A DNA stretch of 64,000 nucleotides from Dendronalium phyllosphericum CENA369 (GCF_016056275.1 NZ_JAECZA010000158.1:1-64000), one strand, 5' to 3'. Counted from the first letter of the stretch, positions 45,153 to 54,707 are shown. Numbers and translations are program-made. Notes: generated by a model from the sequence alone, not told the origin.

Positions 45153-46340
45153 TTAGGAATATTGGGTAATTAAAGGTAATTCTGCATTAAGTACCCAATT
45201 GCCAATATCGCGCAATTTATAATCTACGGGGTCGTGGAGTGTGAAAGTACGTAAATCTCGCCAGTAACGGTCAAAGCCATATTTAGTACTCGTAGAACGA
45301 GTTCCCATTACTTCAAAAATACCTGTGGTGATATCTAAACCAACTTTAGTAACAAAAGCTTTAGCTGCGAAAACCGAAATTGCTACTTCTCCTCTCTCTT
45401 CAAGAGTCAAATTAGCTTCTTTCTCCCATGCCTGTTGTACTTGAATAGCAGCTTTATCGGCTAAACTAATTGCTGCTTGCAGTTCTGTCCACAAATTCCC
45501 ATAGTGATGCAAAATATAAGGGTCTTGTGTAGCACTATCAACACCAGATGTAATCCAAGGTTTGGTCTGATTAATAGTGTATTGTTTGGCAGTTGCTAAT
45601 GCTCCTTCAGCAATTCCTAAATAAATATAGGTTTTTGTTAGTTGAGCAATGATTCCCAAAAATGTACTAAAAGCACCATCAGGAGGATGAGGATATCCCA
45701 AAATGTCATCTTTTTTTACCAAAACATCATGAAAAGTGAATGTATCGCTGTCTGTGCGTCTTTGTCCAATATTGTCCCAATCTTGGTTAGAAGCAACACC
45801 AGTTCTATCTTTGGGAATTACGAATAATAACGGCAACTCTACACCATCTTGTAAAGCGGAGAAAACACGTAAATCTGCAATGGCGACACCTGTACCGAAA
45901 CTTTTCAGACCACTGACACGAAAGTGTTCTCCATCAGGTGTAATTTTCAGCCTTGTATCCCTAGTGTTGATTGCATTCGCCCAAAATAAATTTTTTTCGG
46001 CAGTCTCCCGATAATATCTTTCTTTTTGCTCTGGTGTTCCCGAAACATGAGCTAAGGCAGTTAAATTCAGATGGTTGCCATACAACTGTCCGATAGAACC
46101 ATCTGCTTTTGAAAGTTTTTGGACTATTTTTAAAGCTTCTGCCCAAGTCGCACCTATACCACCATACTCTTTTGGTACAACCAAAGGTAGTAAACCAGTT
46201 TCTCTTAACCGTTGGATTTCTACATCTGGCAGTCCTGCTTGGTTATCTCTTTCCACAGCGGTGGCTGCTAATTCGGTAGATAAAGAATTAGCAATATTAA
46301 TCCAGTATTTGGATTCTTCTTTAACTAACAGTTGCACCAT
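45153..46340 (-). CDS. acyl-CoA dehydrogenase-fold flavin monooxygenase (SfnB/DszC-like)
   Basis: The 395-aa protein has the acyl-CoA dehydrogenase fold but belongs to the monooxygenase-like branch (SfnB, DszC) linked to sulfur acquisition. Evidence: LPLVVPKEYGGIGATWAEALKIVQKLSKADGSIGQLYGNH, LKSFGTGVAIADLRVFSAL, IGQRRTDSDTFTFHDVLV, and the C-terminal RTFTLHDPVDYK, typical of this branch. A catalytic Glu of true acyl-CoA dehydrogenases is not evident. Preceded by a GST and followed by a sulfonate-binding lipoprotein in the same operon. A flavin reductase would be needed and is not seen. Substrate inferred to be an organosulfur compound. Confidence 0.8.
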   Translation of the reverse strand: MVQLLVKEESKYWINIANSLSTELAATAVERDNQAGLPDVEIQRLRETGLLPLVVPKEYGGIGATWAEALKIVQKLSKADGSIGQLYGNHLNLTALAHVSGTPEQKERYYRETAEKNLFWANAINTRDTRLKITPDGEHFRVSGLKSFGTGVAIADLRVFSALQDGVELPLLFVIPKDRTGVASNQDWDNIGQRRTDSDTFTFHDVLVKKDDILGYPHPPDGAFSTFLGIIAQLTKTYIYLGIAEGALATAKQYTINQTKPWITSGVDSATQDPYILHHYGNLWTELQAAISLADKAAIQVQQAWEKEANLTLEERGEVAISVFAAKAFVTKVGLDITTGIFEVMGTRSTSTKYGFDRYWRDLRTFTLHDPVDYKLRDIGNWVLNAELPLITQYS

Positions 46341-46372
46341 TATTTATTGTTCTCCTCTCCCGTTATCTTTAG

Positions 46373-46447
46373 TTTTTCGCCACCCAAAATCTGTTTGAGT
46401 GGCGAAAACTCAGAGAAATATTAAGCCAAAGGTCAGGAAATATCTAT
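46373..46447. repeat. dispersed hairpin repeat, copy B
   Basis: TTTTTCGCCAC pairs with GTGGCGAAAA. Compared with copy A at 14685 the stem changes from GTCAC/GTGAC to GCCAC/GTGGC, preserving pairing. The tail (AAGCCAAAGGTCAGGAAATATCT) also matches. It lies between the GST and flavoprotein genes, its tail overlapping the 3' end of the GST gene by four bases. Confidence 0.65.
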
Positions 46448-47109
46448 GCAGCAACAGGAGTAGCGAATCTCGCATATCGCTCGATGTAAAACTCCTTGCT
46501 ATTAGCGATCGCAACTACTGAATCGCGTTGTTTTAGAGCCTTTTTCCACTGACGTAGACGAGTAAATTCTTCTGGGATTGCAAAGTCTCGATAGTGCTTC
46601 AGTGCAGGCCAACGCTCAAACCAGGGGTAAAAGGTGAAATCAACCAGACTGACGGATTCACCAAACCAATAGGGGCCGTCTTTTGATAATTTCCCTAAAC
46701 CTTCATTTTCGATAAACTGCAAATGTTTGTATAGTTCTTGTTTAGCTGCTTGTTGCTGTTGGATATCGGGACTACGCAATAAAGTAGAAAAAGCCGGAAC
46801 AAACCTAGTATTGGCAAAATCAATCCAGATGCGAGCTTGGGCTTTATCAATGGGACTATTGGGTAAAAGCGGCGGATTAGGAAATACCTCGTTGAGATAT
46901 TCGTTAATTACTGCTGATTCCCAAACTCGATGATTGTTATGTGCGATCGCAGGTACTTTTCCATAGGGAGAAATATCTGTAAATCCCTGCGGCTTGTTTT
47001 GCAAATCAATCTCAATCAAGTCAAAGTCGATGCCTTTTTCTTGTAGTACCAAGCGCGAACGATGAGCATAAGGACAAACGACTGCACTATATACTTTGAT
47101 TTCAGCCAT
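46444..47109 (-). CDS. glutathione S-transferase family protein (Cys-type)
   Basis: Starting at the ATG at 47107-47109, which has GAGAGGAAC as ribosome-binding site, gives 221 aa; an upstream ATG in frame (47154) is less likely. The N-terminal thioredoxin-like domain has VVCPYAHRSRLVLQEKGIDF, with a cysteine in the omega/lambda-type CPYA position, then KVPAIAHNN and ESAVINEYLNEVFP for glutathione binding. The C-terminal helical domain is complete. Cys-type GSTs usually catalyse thiol transfer or reductive dehalogenation/deglutathionylation. It lies between the aldo/keto reductase and the SfnB-like gene. Confidence 0.85.
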   Translation of the reverse strand: MAEIKVYSAVVCPYAHRSRLVLQEKGIDFDLIEIDLQNKPQGFTDISPYGKVPAIAHNNHRVWESAVINEYLNEVFPNPPLLPNSPIDKAQARIWIDFANTRFVPAFSTLLRSPDIQQQQAAKQELYKHLQFIENEGLGKLSKDGPYWFGESVSLVDFTFYPWFERWPALKHYRDFAIPEEFTRLRQWKKALKQRDSVVAIANSKEFYIERYARFATPVAA

Positions 47110-47182
47110 GTTGATGTTCCTCTCTGAATAGGATTGGTTTCTTAGCTTTGGCAATTAAATCCAAACTCATAACTCAGCATTT

Positions 47183-48220
47183 TTATGGTGCTGGATTCTG
47201 ATATTTAAGATGAACTGCATCCAATTCTGCCAAAATATTTTTATCAAGAACTACATTGATACTTTCTATATTTTCTTTGAGTTGTTCTAGTGTAGTAGCA
47301 CCAATAATTGTACTAGCAACAAACCAACGACTCCGAACGAATGCTATAGCTAATTGTGCGGGACTTAGTTGATGGCGTTTGGCAATTTCTACATAGGCTG
47401 CTACTGCTTCGCTGACATTTGGTTTTAAATAGCGCTGACCAAAATTTTCAAACAAAGTAACTCTTGCTTTCTCTGGTTTACCGTTGAGATACTTACCAGT
47501 CAAATAGCCAAATCCCAAAGGACTATAAGCTAGTAAAGGAATGTTTTCGTAATAAACTGCTTCTGCAAGAGCGCCATCAAAAACTCGATTGAGTAAGTTA
47601 TAGGCATTTTGAATAGAGACAACTTTGGGCAATCCTAATTGTTTAGCTGTCTGGCTAAATTGTACAACTCCCCAAGGAGTCTCATTGCTTAAGCCAATAT
47701 AGCGAATTTTACCTGCTTTTATGACATCAGCAAAAACTTCTAGTTGTTCGGCGATAGGAACTGTTTCTCCTACTTGCAAAGGGTCAAAAACTGTTTGCCC
47801 AAAACGCGGTACGTAGCGATCGGGCCAATGAATTTGGTATAAATCAATATAGTCTGTTTGTAATCTTTTAAGACTATCATCTACTGCTTGTTTGATATTG
47901 TCTCGGTCAATTGCTTTGGCTCCACCACGCACCCATTTAAAACCTCGACCAGGCCCAGCAATTTTAGTAGCAACTATTAATTTATCTCGCTGTTGATGCT
48001 TTAACCATTCTCCAATGTAAGTTTCAGTTGAACCATAGGTTTCAGCGCTAGTTGGTACTGGGTACATTTCAGCCGCATCAATGAAATTAATTCCCTGATT
48101 AATTGCATAATCTAGCTGTTCATGGGCTTCTTCAATAGTATTTTGCTGCCCATAGGTCATAGTACCAAGGCAAATTTCAGAAACTTTTAGTTCGCTATTA
48201 CTTAGTTGATTGTACTGCAT
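47183..48220 (-). CDS. aldo/keto reductase
   Basis: The 345-aa protein is a (beta/alpha)8-barrel NADPH-dependent aldo/keto reductase of the Tas/YhdN-like group. The catalytic tetrad is visible: D and Y in FIDAAEMYPVP (about 49 and 54), K in LIVATKIAG and H in YQIHWPD. The C-terminal cofactor segment STIIGATTLEQLKENIESI is typical. It begins the minus-strand operon with GST, flavoprotein and binding protein. Substrate not predictable; a carbonyl product of the oxygenase step is one possibility. Confidence 0.88.
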   Translation of the reverse strand: MQYNQLSNSELKVSEICLGTMTYGQQNTIEEAHEQLDYAINQGINFIDAAEMYPVPTSAETYGSTETYIGEWLKHQQRDKLIVATKIAGPGRGFKWVRGGAKAIDRDNIKQAVDDSLKRLQTDYIDLYQIHWPDRYVPRFGQTVFDPLQVGETVPIAEQLEVFADVIKAGKIRYIGLSNETPWGVVQFSQTAKQLGLPKVVSIQNAYNLLNRVFDGALAEAVYYENIPLLAYSPLGFGYLTGKYLNGKPEKARVTLFENFGQRYLKPNVSEAVAAYVEIAKRHQLSPAQLAIAFVRSRWFVASTIIGATTLEQLKENIESINVVLDKNILAELDAVHLKYQNPAP

Positions 48221-48511
48221 TTTTCTAATTTATTAATTACTAATATCGTAATATTTGTATGTAAATAATATCAATCAATAATTAATCCTTATTCTGCAAG
48301 TTTTTATTTTTTGTAGAAGCACTAAGGATAAACTCAATATACTACGGCAATTACGTCAAAATAAAGTATTTTAAAATAAAGTTTACAAATCTATCTCAAA
48401 TAAATCTATTTAAGGACTTGACTAGGGCTAGCGATCGCTCACATTTTTAAATCGATATAATTTCCTATATGGCTTAGTTATTAGCCCATACCCTCCTAAA
48501 ATAACCAGAGT

Positions 48512-49558
48512 ATGACAAGCTTACAAATTGTAGACAAAAATTTTTCACAAGTTCCCATCATTGATGTTAGTGTGCTGGTTTACCAAACTGGGAACTCTTC
48601 TGGAGAAACACGACAAAATCGCTTGGAAGTTGCAGCCCAAATTAGACAAGCGTGCCAAGATTACGGTTTTTTCTATATCGTTGGACATGGGGTTGACGAA
48701 CAACTACAACAGCAGCTAGAACATCTCAGCCAACAGTTTTTTGCACAAGATATCGAAACTAAACTTCAGATAAATATGGCTGTTGGTGGTAGAGCATGGC
48801 GAGGATATTTCCCAGTTGGAAACGAGTTAACATCGGGTAAACCTGACTTAAAAGAAGGCATTTATTTTGGTGCAGAACTAGAAGAAAATCATCCACTTGT
48901 GAAAGCTGGCGTACCCATGCACGGTCGCAATCTCTTTCCATCGAATATGCCGCAATTTAGGGAAACGGTGCTTGAATATATAGAGTCAATGACCAAACTC
49001 GGACACATCCTCATGGCTAGCATTGCTCTGAGTTTGGCATTAGAAGAGTCTTACTTTGCTGACCGCTACACAAAAGACCCATTGATATTGTTTCGGATTT
49101 TCAATTATCCTCCCAATCCATCGTTATCTGAGGCTAAATCTGAATGGGGCGTTGGCGAGCATACTGATTACGGAGTATTGACTATTCTCAAGCAGGATAA
49201 TGTCAGCGGATTACAAGTGAAATCAAAGTCTGGTTGGATAGATGCACCTCCTATTCCTGGTTCGTTTATATGCAACATTGGAGATATGCTCGATCGCATG
49301 ACACAAGGATTGTATCGCTCAACACCTCACCGCGTTCTGAACCAGTCAAAAAGTAATCGTTTGTCGTTTCCATTTTTCTTCGATCCTAATTTCAACGTTG
49401 AAGTCAAACCCATTGAACTGAACGAGGTAGTAGTGAATGATGATAAAAGCGATCGCTGGGATAAAGCTAGCGTTCGTGAATTTCGCGGAACCTATGGCGA
49501 CTATCTATTAAACAAGGTGTCTAAAGTATTTCCAGAATTACGTCAAACAGTGTTTTAG
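48512..49558 (+). CDS. 2-oxoglutarate/Fe(II) oxygenase, isopenicillin N synthase-like
   Basis: The 348-aa protein is a non-heme iron oxygenase of the 2OG/IPNS superfamily. The N-terminal DIOX_N region reads VPIIDVSVLVYQT and CQDYGFFYIVGHGVD. The iron ligands are H and D in WGVGEHTDYGVLTIL (about residue 215) and the distal H in RSTPHRVLNQ; the R of SNRLSFPFFFDP would bind the 2-oxo acid. It is divergent from the aldo/keto reductase operon with 291 bases between. TACTACGGCAATTACG at 48340-48355 upstream resembles part of the dyad at 6429. Substrate unknown. Confidence 0.88.
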   Translation: MTSLQIVDKNFSQVPIIDVSVLVYQTGNSSGETRQNRLEVAAQIRQACQDYGFFYIVGHGVDEQLQQQLEHLSQQFFAQDIETKLQINMAVGGRAWRGYFPVGNELTSGKPDLKEGIYFGAELEENHPLVKAGVPMHGRNLFPSNMPQFRETVLEYIESMTKLGHILMASIALSLALEESYFADRYTKDPLILFRIFNYPPNPSLSEAKSEWGVGEHTDYGVLTILKQDNVSGLQVKSKSGWIDAPPIPGSFICNIGDMLDRMTQGLYRSTPHRVLNQSKSNRLSFPFFFDPNFNVEVKPIELNEVVVNDDKSDRWDKASVREFRGTYGDYLLNKVSKVFPELRQTVF

Positions 49559-49608
49559 AGTGCTGAGTGAAAGTTACTAACCTTCTGCCCTCTGCCTCCT
49601 GCCTTGAA

Positions 49609-49642
49609 AAAGGGTGTAGGGTGTGGGGTGTGGGGTGTAGGG
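49609..49642 (+). repeat. heptanucleotide STRR (ggtgtgg)
   Basis: Four to five units of the 7-mer ggtgtgg/ggtgtag between convergent genes. Confidence 0.75.
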
Positions 49643-49703
49643 AATATTCCTTTTTCATGCATGGTGATGAGAATTTTTTCATCGGGACTGCCTTCTGCCT
49701 TTC

Positions 49704-50927
49704 TTAGTAGACTGATGTCAATAGTTTATCTACTGCTACTCGGAATGCCGTTGCTGCACCAGCACTCATGTCACGAGGGGCGCAGATGCGATTTCTCACA
49801 TATGCGAGTGCGATCGCTCCCACAGCTGCGAAGATCGGATCGATACTGCTATTTTTACCACCTGTCCTTCCCCCAGGTAAGGTTGCGCCATTACCGTTAA
49901 TTAAATAATCGGCCAGTTGTCGCAGGTGAAAATCAACCGCTTCTTTAATTGTTGTAATATCACCATCTGCTGCTAAAGCTTGGACTCCAGAGTTTTTGAG
50001 AATATCTCCTATGGCAACTTCTCGGTTATCGCTCAGTCTTTCAGCTGCTTCCGCTCGATATTGAATTTTCTCACTATCTACTGCATCAAGAGGCAAGGGA
50101 TTTCCAATCGGTTCCACACCCCACCTGCGCCGCAAAAGTAAATTATTGGTAATATTATCTGACTTAACCCTTTGATAAGCAGGACGCTGATTGAGTGCGT
50201 CAAACCAAGCATTAATTCGAGGAAAGCGAGGATTTCCTTTGAGGTGATATCCCCGATACACAGGTAAATTAGCCGCTAATCTATCGAGATGAGGGCTATA
50301 CATAATATCTACTAAGCTAAACGTACTTACAAAGTAGGGGCCGGGATATTTGGCTAAAGCTTGCTCTAGTTCATCTAACTTAGCCTCAAACGCCGCTTGT
50401 AAGTTTGCCAACTCATGAGCATCTGCGGGTGCATCTCTGAGGAATTTGTAGACAATATCTCTAAACCCGTTAGTCTCAGCCTCCTCAACCAATTGTCTAG
50501 CCACAGCGTTTTCTTCTGGATCTTCAGGTAACAATGCAGGACTAGGAAACCTTTCTTCTAAAGCTAAGAGAATATCTTTAGATTCATACACTAACTTCTC
50601 TTCAATTTTTGCCGCCGGGACAAGGGTTGTAGGAACCAAGTCAACATACCATTGAGGTTTATTACTCAGATCGATAAACTCTGTCGCAAACGGAATTTCC
50701 TTTTCTTCCAGAGCAAACCAAACTCTTTCGCAGAAAGGACACCAGGAATTAGTATCTCGATAAAGCAGGACTGGCGGTGTTGTATCTGGAGGAATTTTGT
50801 GTAAACTACTGGGGATCGGTGCAGTAGAAGGAGATTGTCCCGGCCTCTTCACCCTACGCGCAGAGGTATTTTTTCTAGCAGTTTCTAACAGTTCTTCCCA
50901 ACTGGATACTGTGTTTTGAATAGACAT
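49704..50927 (-). CDS. glutathione S-transferase with long C-terminal extension
   Basis: The 407-aa protein is longer than usual GSTs (about 220). After a ~50-residue N-terminal extension comes a thioredoxin-like domain with active site SWCPFCERVWFALEEKEIPF (CPFC, about residue 64), followed by LVPTTLVPAAK and YESKDILLALEERFP. The helical domain includes FVSTFSLVDIMYSPHLDRLAANLP. The last ~140 residues (from about 270) form an extra domain found in plant/cyanobacterial GSTs of this kind. The CPFC dithiol suggests glutaredoxin-like chemistry. It starts 3 bases after the methyltransferase stop codon. Confidence 0.85.
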   Translation of the reverse strand: MSIQNTVSSWEELLETARKNTSARRVKRPGQSPSTAPIPSSLHKIPPDTTPPVLLYRDTNSWCPFCERVWFALEEKEIPFATEFIDLSNKPQWYVDLVPTTLVPAAKIEEKLVYESKDILLALEERFPSPALLPEDPEENAVARQLVEEAETNGFRDIVYKFLRDAPADAHELANLQAAFEAKLDELEQALAKYPGPYFVSTFSLVDIMYSPHLDRLAANLPVYRGYHLKGNPRFPRINAWFDALNQRPAYQRVKSDNITNNLLLRRRWGVEPIGNPLPLDAVDSEKIQYRAEAAERLSDNREVAIGDILKNSGVQALAADGDITTIKEAVDFHLRQLADYLINGNGATLPGGRTGGKNSSIDPIFAAVGAIALAYVRNRICAPRDMSAGAATAFRVAVDKLLTSVY

Positions 50928-50930
50928 TTT

Positions 50931-51587
50931 TTACCTCGCTTTACTAGGAATGCCAGAAAACACAAATAACTGTTGCTCTTTAGGTTTAGGCAAATTTTCA
51001 CCAAGGTAACGATGAATACCTATACCCATATCCTGAGTCGCAGTCAGCTTAAAGTTCACTTCCTCAAATCCAGATGTACGTAAAATTTTCCGCACATTGT
51101 CAGAGTAGGCAATACCGTTTGAGTGTCCGCGAGTCCAGATCACAAAAGTACCTTTTTTACTGAGAAAACTTAGGTTATCCAGAAGGCGATTAAGTTCGGC
51201 TTCATCAGCAAGATTGCCAAAGACACCACAGACGATCGCAATATCTGCCGGTATTGCTCCTATATAATTAGTGGCGATCGTTGCATCACCATTGATAAAC
51301 TCAATTTGCTTTGCCAAACCCAAAGATTCTATAGTTGCTCGTCCGCGTTCAACTAGATTTGAATTTATTTCAACAAGTCGTGCATAAACATCCTTCGCAC
51401 GGGGGTGATTTTCTAGGGTTCCGAGTAAATCTCGCCCATCACCCGCGCAAACACTCACTATCCGGATAGCTCCAATAGGGGATGCATTTAAACTATAAGC
51501 AATATACTCGCGCACGATTTCTAGACGCTGTTGCAACTTTGGCTCAGTGTTGTAGAGGTCGTGCCATTCATACCAATCTTTTGGCAT
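50931..51587 (-). CDS. class I SAM-dependent methyltransferase
   Basis: From the ATG at 51587 the protein is 218 aa (MPKDWYEWHDLYNTEP). In-frame ATGs at 51608 and 51686 exist, but their extra residues look random. Motif I is RIVSVCAGDGRDLLG (about residue 45), the acidic residue at the end of strand 2 is in ARLVEINSNLV, motif II region INGDATIATNY, and post-II ADIAIVCGVFGNLADE. The substrate is unknown; the immediately following GST suggests a shared detoxification or metabolite-modification role. Confidence 0.8.
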   Translation of the reverse strand: MPKDWYEWHDLYNTEPKLQQRLEIVREYIAYSLNASPIGAIRIVSVCAGDGRDLLGTLENHPRAKDVYARLVEINSNLVERGRATIESLGLAKQIEFINGDATIATNYIGAIPADIAIVCGVFGNLADEAELNRLLDNLSFLSKKGTFVIWTRGHSNGIAYSDNVRKILRTSGFEEVNFKLTATQDMGIGIHRYLGENLPKPKEQQLFVFSGIPSKAR

Positions 51588-52298
51588 AAGGGGTGATTCC
51601 CGTTTCATGCACACTGTGTTGTTACAAACTACGGTTACTCTATCGAGTAGCTGTAATTTTGGATGAAGGCAGAGTATCACAAACATTCACATAAAATCAA
51701 GTCTGATTCTGGATAAACATCCTTTCCAGGCTGATTATATGGATTTCACTTATTTCCTTAGCAATTAAAATTACTTTCTTTCCCAGTTCATTTGACTACG
51801 ATCTCGCTATGAACGCGTTGCTCCCGTTTAGACTTTACTGCGTTCCTAATTTTGAATGCGAGCGATATTTTTAACTTAGCTATAGGTATGATTGCTATAT
51901 AAAAATTTTTTCAGTTTATCTCAAATTTTAATTACTCAATTTTCTTTCTACTGGCTTTAACATTAGTAAGTAAATGGACATAATTAACTATAAAATATCA
52001 AGCTATAAAACCCTGTCGAAAACTAGCTTTTCACTCCTGTTTCCTACTTAAAATTTTTAATGGAATTCTCAGCTAAAATTAATCTAATTAATAGTGAATA
52101 CATTTAAATTATTATGTGAGAGGTTTTGTAGAGCAAAGAGGGCAATAAAATAAAAATATTTAGCAATCTTAATGAAATGGCTGCCGTTTTCACTGTATGT
52201 ATATAACAAAGATAATTTAAAATTAGCTATAAATAAAGATATAGCAATATAATTTTATTATTAAAGCATTCTTAATCGCTATAAATATAATTAAAAAA
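51588..52298. other. AT-rich intergenic region upstream of the two-component genes
   Basis: It contains a dispersed repeat (51966-52031) and one TTCTCAG heptamer at 52066-52072, the same word that clusters at 58.4-59.4 kb. The rest is very AT-rich with no recognised gene. Confidence 0.5.
51966..52031 (+). repeat. dispersed repeat, copy 1 (taagtaaatggacata)
   Basis: TAAGTAAATGGACATAATTAA, then TAAAAT, AAACCCTGTC and AGCT blocks in the same order and spacing as in the copy at 58625-58686. Confidence 0.65.
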
Positions 52299-53717
52299 GT
52301 GAAGCAAATTAGCAAAATTTGGATAAATCTAGATCCATTTTCATTACAGTTACGTCTAACGATTGGCATAGCTATATTTTCGGCTTTGGTATTAGGTAGC
52401 CTCGCAACTTGGATTAGTTGGAAAATGCAGCAAATCTTAATCGATAGTCATAAACAGAATATAGAACAAATCGCTAAACGTTTACCGCAAGATGTAAAAA
52501 TTTATAGTGAAATGATGCAATCGGAAACTGGGTTGCAAAAGGCTATTGATAACTTGACAAATACCAATATATTGTTATGGCTAAAAAGTCCTAAGAATAA
52601 AATATTAGCAAAATCTGCAACTTTAGATTCATTATCTGATTCTATGGTAGCTGAGTTAATGTCCCTAACCCAGATGCCGATTAAACCACAAGTTTACCAA
52701 GTTAACCACAGTTACTTTATTTTATGTGGTAGTTCTGTAGAAGTGCAAGGTAAGTTGCTAGGCGACTTATTTGTAGTCAAGGATATTACCCACGAACAGA
52801 CAATGTTTGTGCTAATGGTGCAGAGTTTAGGTATTACTAGTATTTTAGCAATTATTGCCTTAACAGTTGCGATCGCATTTTATATTAAGCATTCTTTAAA
52901 ACCTCTGCGTCAGCTAAATCAAATGACTGCTGTCATTTCCGTAGAAGATTTAGGGCAAGCACAACTATATCTTGATAATGCACCTAGCGAAGTCAAAGAG
53001 TTAGCTCAAACTTTAACAATGCTGTTATCGCGCCTGGCTCGATCTTGGGAACAAGAGCGAGAATTTGTCAGCAATGTTTCTCATGAGTTACGCACACCGT
53101 TGACAATTGTACATGGTTACTTGCAAAGCGTTTTGCGACGGCAAAATAACTTAACTCAAACTCAACAAGAAGCTTTAGAAACTGCTGCATCGGAAGCCGA
53201 ACGTACCATCCGTCTATTACAAGATTTACTAGATTTAGCACGTGCAGATAGCGGTTATTTGCACTTTCAAATAAAATCTTATGTGTTGAATGACTTAATT
53301 GAAGAAGTTGTGGTGATGGCAGAAAAATATAGCGATCGCGTAATTACCATTGAGTCAAAAACTTATCCAATTGAGGTAAAAGTAGATTACAGCCGTTTCA
53401 AACAAGTATTACTAAATTTGATAGATAATACTGTGAAATATTCTGAAGCTGGTACGCCTATAATTTTTAAATTAAATCAACTTCAAGACAAAGCAATTAT
53501 TCAAATCTGTGACAAAGGTTTTGGCATTCCTTTACAACACCAAGCACGCATTTTTGAGAGATTTTACCGCGTAGATGAATCGCGCAGCCATATAACAGGT
53601 GGGTGTGGTTTGGGTTTATCTATTGTCAAGACACTTGTAGAGGGTATGGGAGGTAGTGTGAACGTGCAATCAAAGTTAGGGGAAGGAAGTATGTTTACAA
53701 TTAGTTTACCTATATAG
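52299..53717 (+). CDS. membrane sensor histidine kinase
   Basis: The 472-aa protein (GTG start) has a transmembrane helix at about 17-39, a ~120-residue periplasmic sensor, a second helix at about 162-190, HAMP (KPLRQLNQMTAVISVEDLG), a HisKA domain with REFVSNVSHELRTPLT (His about 268), and an intact HATPase domain (NLIDNTVKYS, DKGFGIP, FYRVDESR, GGCGLGLSIVKTL). It is followed by an OmpR-type regulator after 315 bases, its likely partner. The separate spacer suggests each also has its own promoter. The periplasmic domain is not a recognised ligand-binding fold. Confidence 0.9.
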   Translation: MKQISKIWINLDPFSLQLRLTIGIAIFSALVLGSLATWISWKMQQILIDSHKQNIEQIAKRLPQDVKIYSEMMQSETGLQKAIDNLTNTNILLWLKSPKNKILAKSATLDSLSDSMVAELMSLTQMPIKPQVYQVNHSYFILCGSSVEVQGKLLGDLFVVKDITHEQTMFVLMVQSLGITSILAIIALTVAIAFYIKHSLKPLRQLNQMTAVISVEDLGQAQLYLDNAPSEVKELAQTLTMLLSRLARSWEQEREFVSNVSHELRTPLTIVHGYLQSVLRRQNNLTQTQQEALETAASEAERTIRLLQDLLDLARADSGYLHFQIKSYVLNDLIEEVVVMAEKYSDRVITIESKTYPIEVKVDYSRFKQVLLNLIDNTVKYSEAGTPIIFKLNQLQDKAIIQICDKGFGIPLQHQARIFERFYRVDESRSHITGGCGLGLSIVKTLVEGMGGSVNVQSKLGEGSMFTISLPI

Positions 53718-54032
53718 CTAGTGAAGGTAAGAGGTAATACTAATTCGTAATTAAGAAAGTCACATTTGGTTTAGGTTCTTATGTTTAGATCTGTATCATT
53801 ATTTGTGGAAAATAGTATAAGACAATTTATAGAGTCAGCTTTTCAATTGTAAAAGTAAAAAGACTTAATTTAATTAAATAAAATCTCGTATTCAGGGCTT
53901 TAAATCCTTGAGCAGAACGATAAATTCCTCACTATAAATAATCTAAAGCATAGGTGGTAAAGTCACAATTTAATCTAAGCTGAAGTACGGCAGCACTTTT
54001 ATTCTAGAATTACCTACTTGAGGAGTAAAAAT
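53718..54032. other. spacer between sensor kinase and response regulator
   Basis: A 315-base AT-rich spacer ends in AGGAG at 54021-54025, the ribosome-binding site that decides the regulator's start at 54033. Large enough for a separate promoter; no hairpin recognised. Confidence 0.5.
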
Positions 54033-54707
54033 ATGACAGCACACATACTTTTAGTTGAAGATGAAGTCAAATTAGCGCGATTTGTGGAATTAGAACTGAG
54101 TAGCGAAGGATACAAAGTTAGTATAGCCTATGATGGTATCACAGGACTGACATTGGCACGTGAGTCATCACCAGATTTAGCGGTTCTAGATTGGATGCTG
54201 CCAGGACTATCAGGTTTAGAAATTTGTCGTCGTCTGCGAGCAACAGGTTCTTCTATGCCTGTGATTTTGTTAACAGCAAGAGATGAAGTGAGCGATCGCG
54301 TGGCAGGATTAGATGCAGGAGCCGATGATTATGTAGTTAAGCCCTTCAGCATCGAAGAACTGCTAGCTAGAATCCGCGCTCATCTGCGCCGCACTCAAGA
54401 AACAGATGAAGACTTGTTGCAGTTTGAAGACTTAAGTTTAAATCGCCGCACTCGTGAAGTATTTCGGGGTAAACGAAGTATTGAATTAACAGCAAAAGAG
54501 TTTGACTTATTAGAATATCTTCTTTCACATCCCCGCCAAGTTTTTACTAGAGATCAAATTCTCCAAAAAGTTTGGGGTTACGATTTTATGGGTGATTCTA
54601 ATATTATCGAAGTTTATGTTCGCTATCTACGTTTGAAGCTCGAAGAAAATAACGAGAAACGTTTAGTGCATACAGTGCGTGGTGTAGGTTATGCACTACG
54701 GGAGTAG
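54033..54707 (+). CDS. OmpR-family response regulator
   Basis: The start at 54033 follows an AGGAG site and gives 224 aa (MTAHILLVEDE); an upstream TTG at 54018 would put the receiver's first strand out of register. Receiver domain 1-120: acidic pocket VEDE, phospho-Asp in LAVLDWMLPG (about 51), Thr in LLTARDE and Lys in VVKPF. DNA-binding winged helix 128-224 (ELTAKEFDLLEYLLSHP, NIIEVYVRYLRLKL, VRGVGYALRE). OmpR-type regulators bind 11-bp direct repeats; TTCTCAG repeats with that spacing occur at 59250-59267, so this protein is a candidate to bind them. Confidence 0.92.
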   Translation: MTAHILLVEDEVKLARFVELELSSEGYKVSIAYDGITGLTLARESSPDLAVLDWMLPGLSGLEICRRLRATGSSMPVILLTARDEVSDRVAGLDAGADDYVVKPFSIEELLARIRAHLRRTQETDEDLLQFEDLSLNRRTREVFRGKRSIELTAKEFDLLEYLLSHPRQVFTRDQILQKVWGYDFMGDSNIIEVYVRYLRLKLEENNEKRLVHTVRGVGYALRE

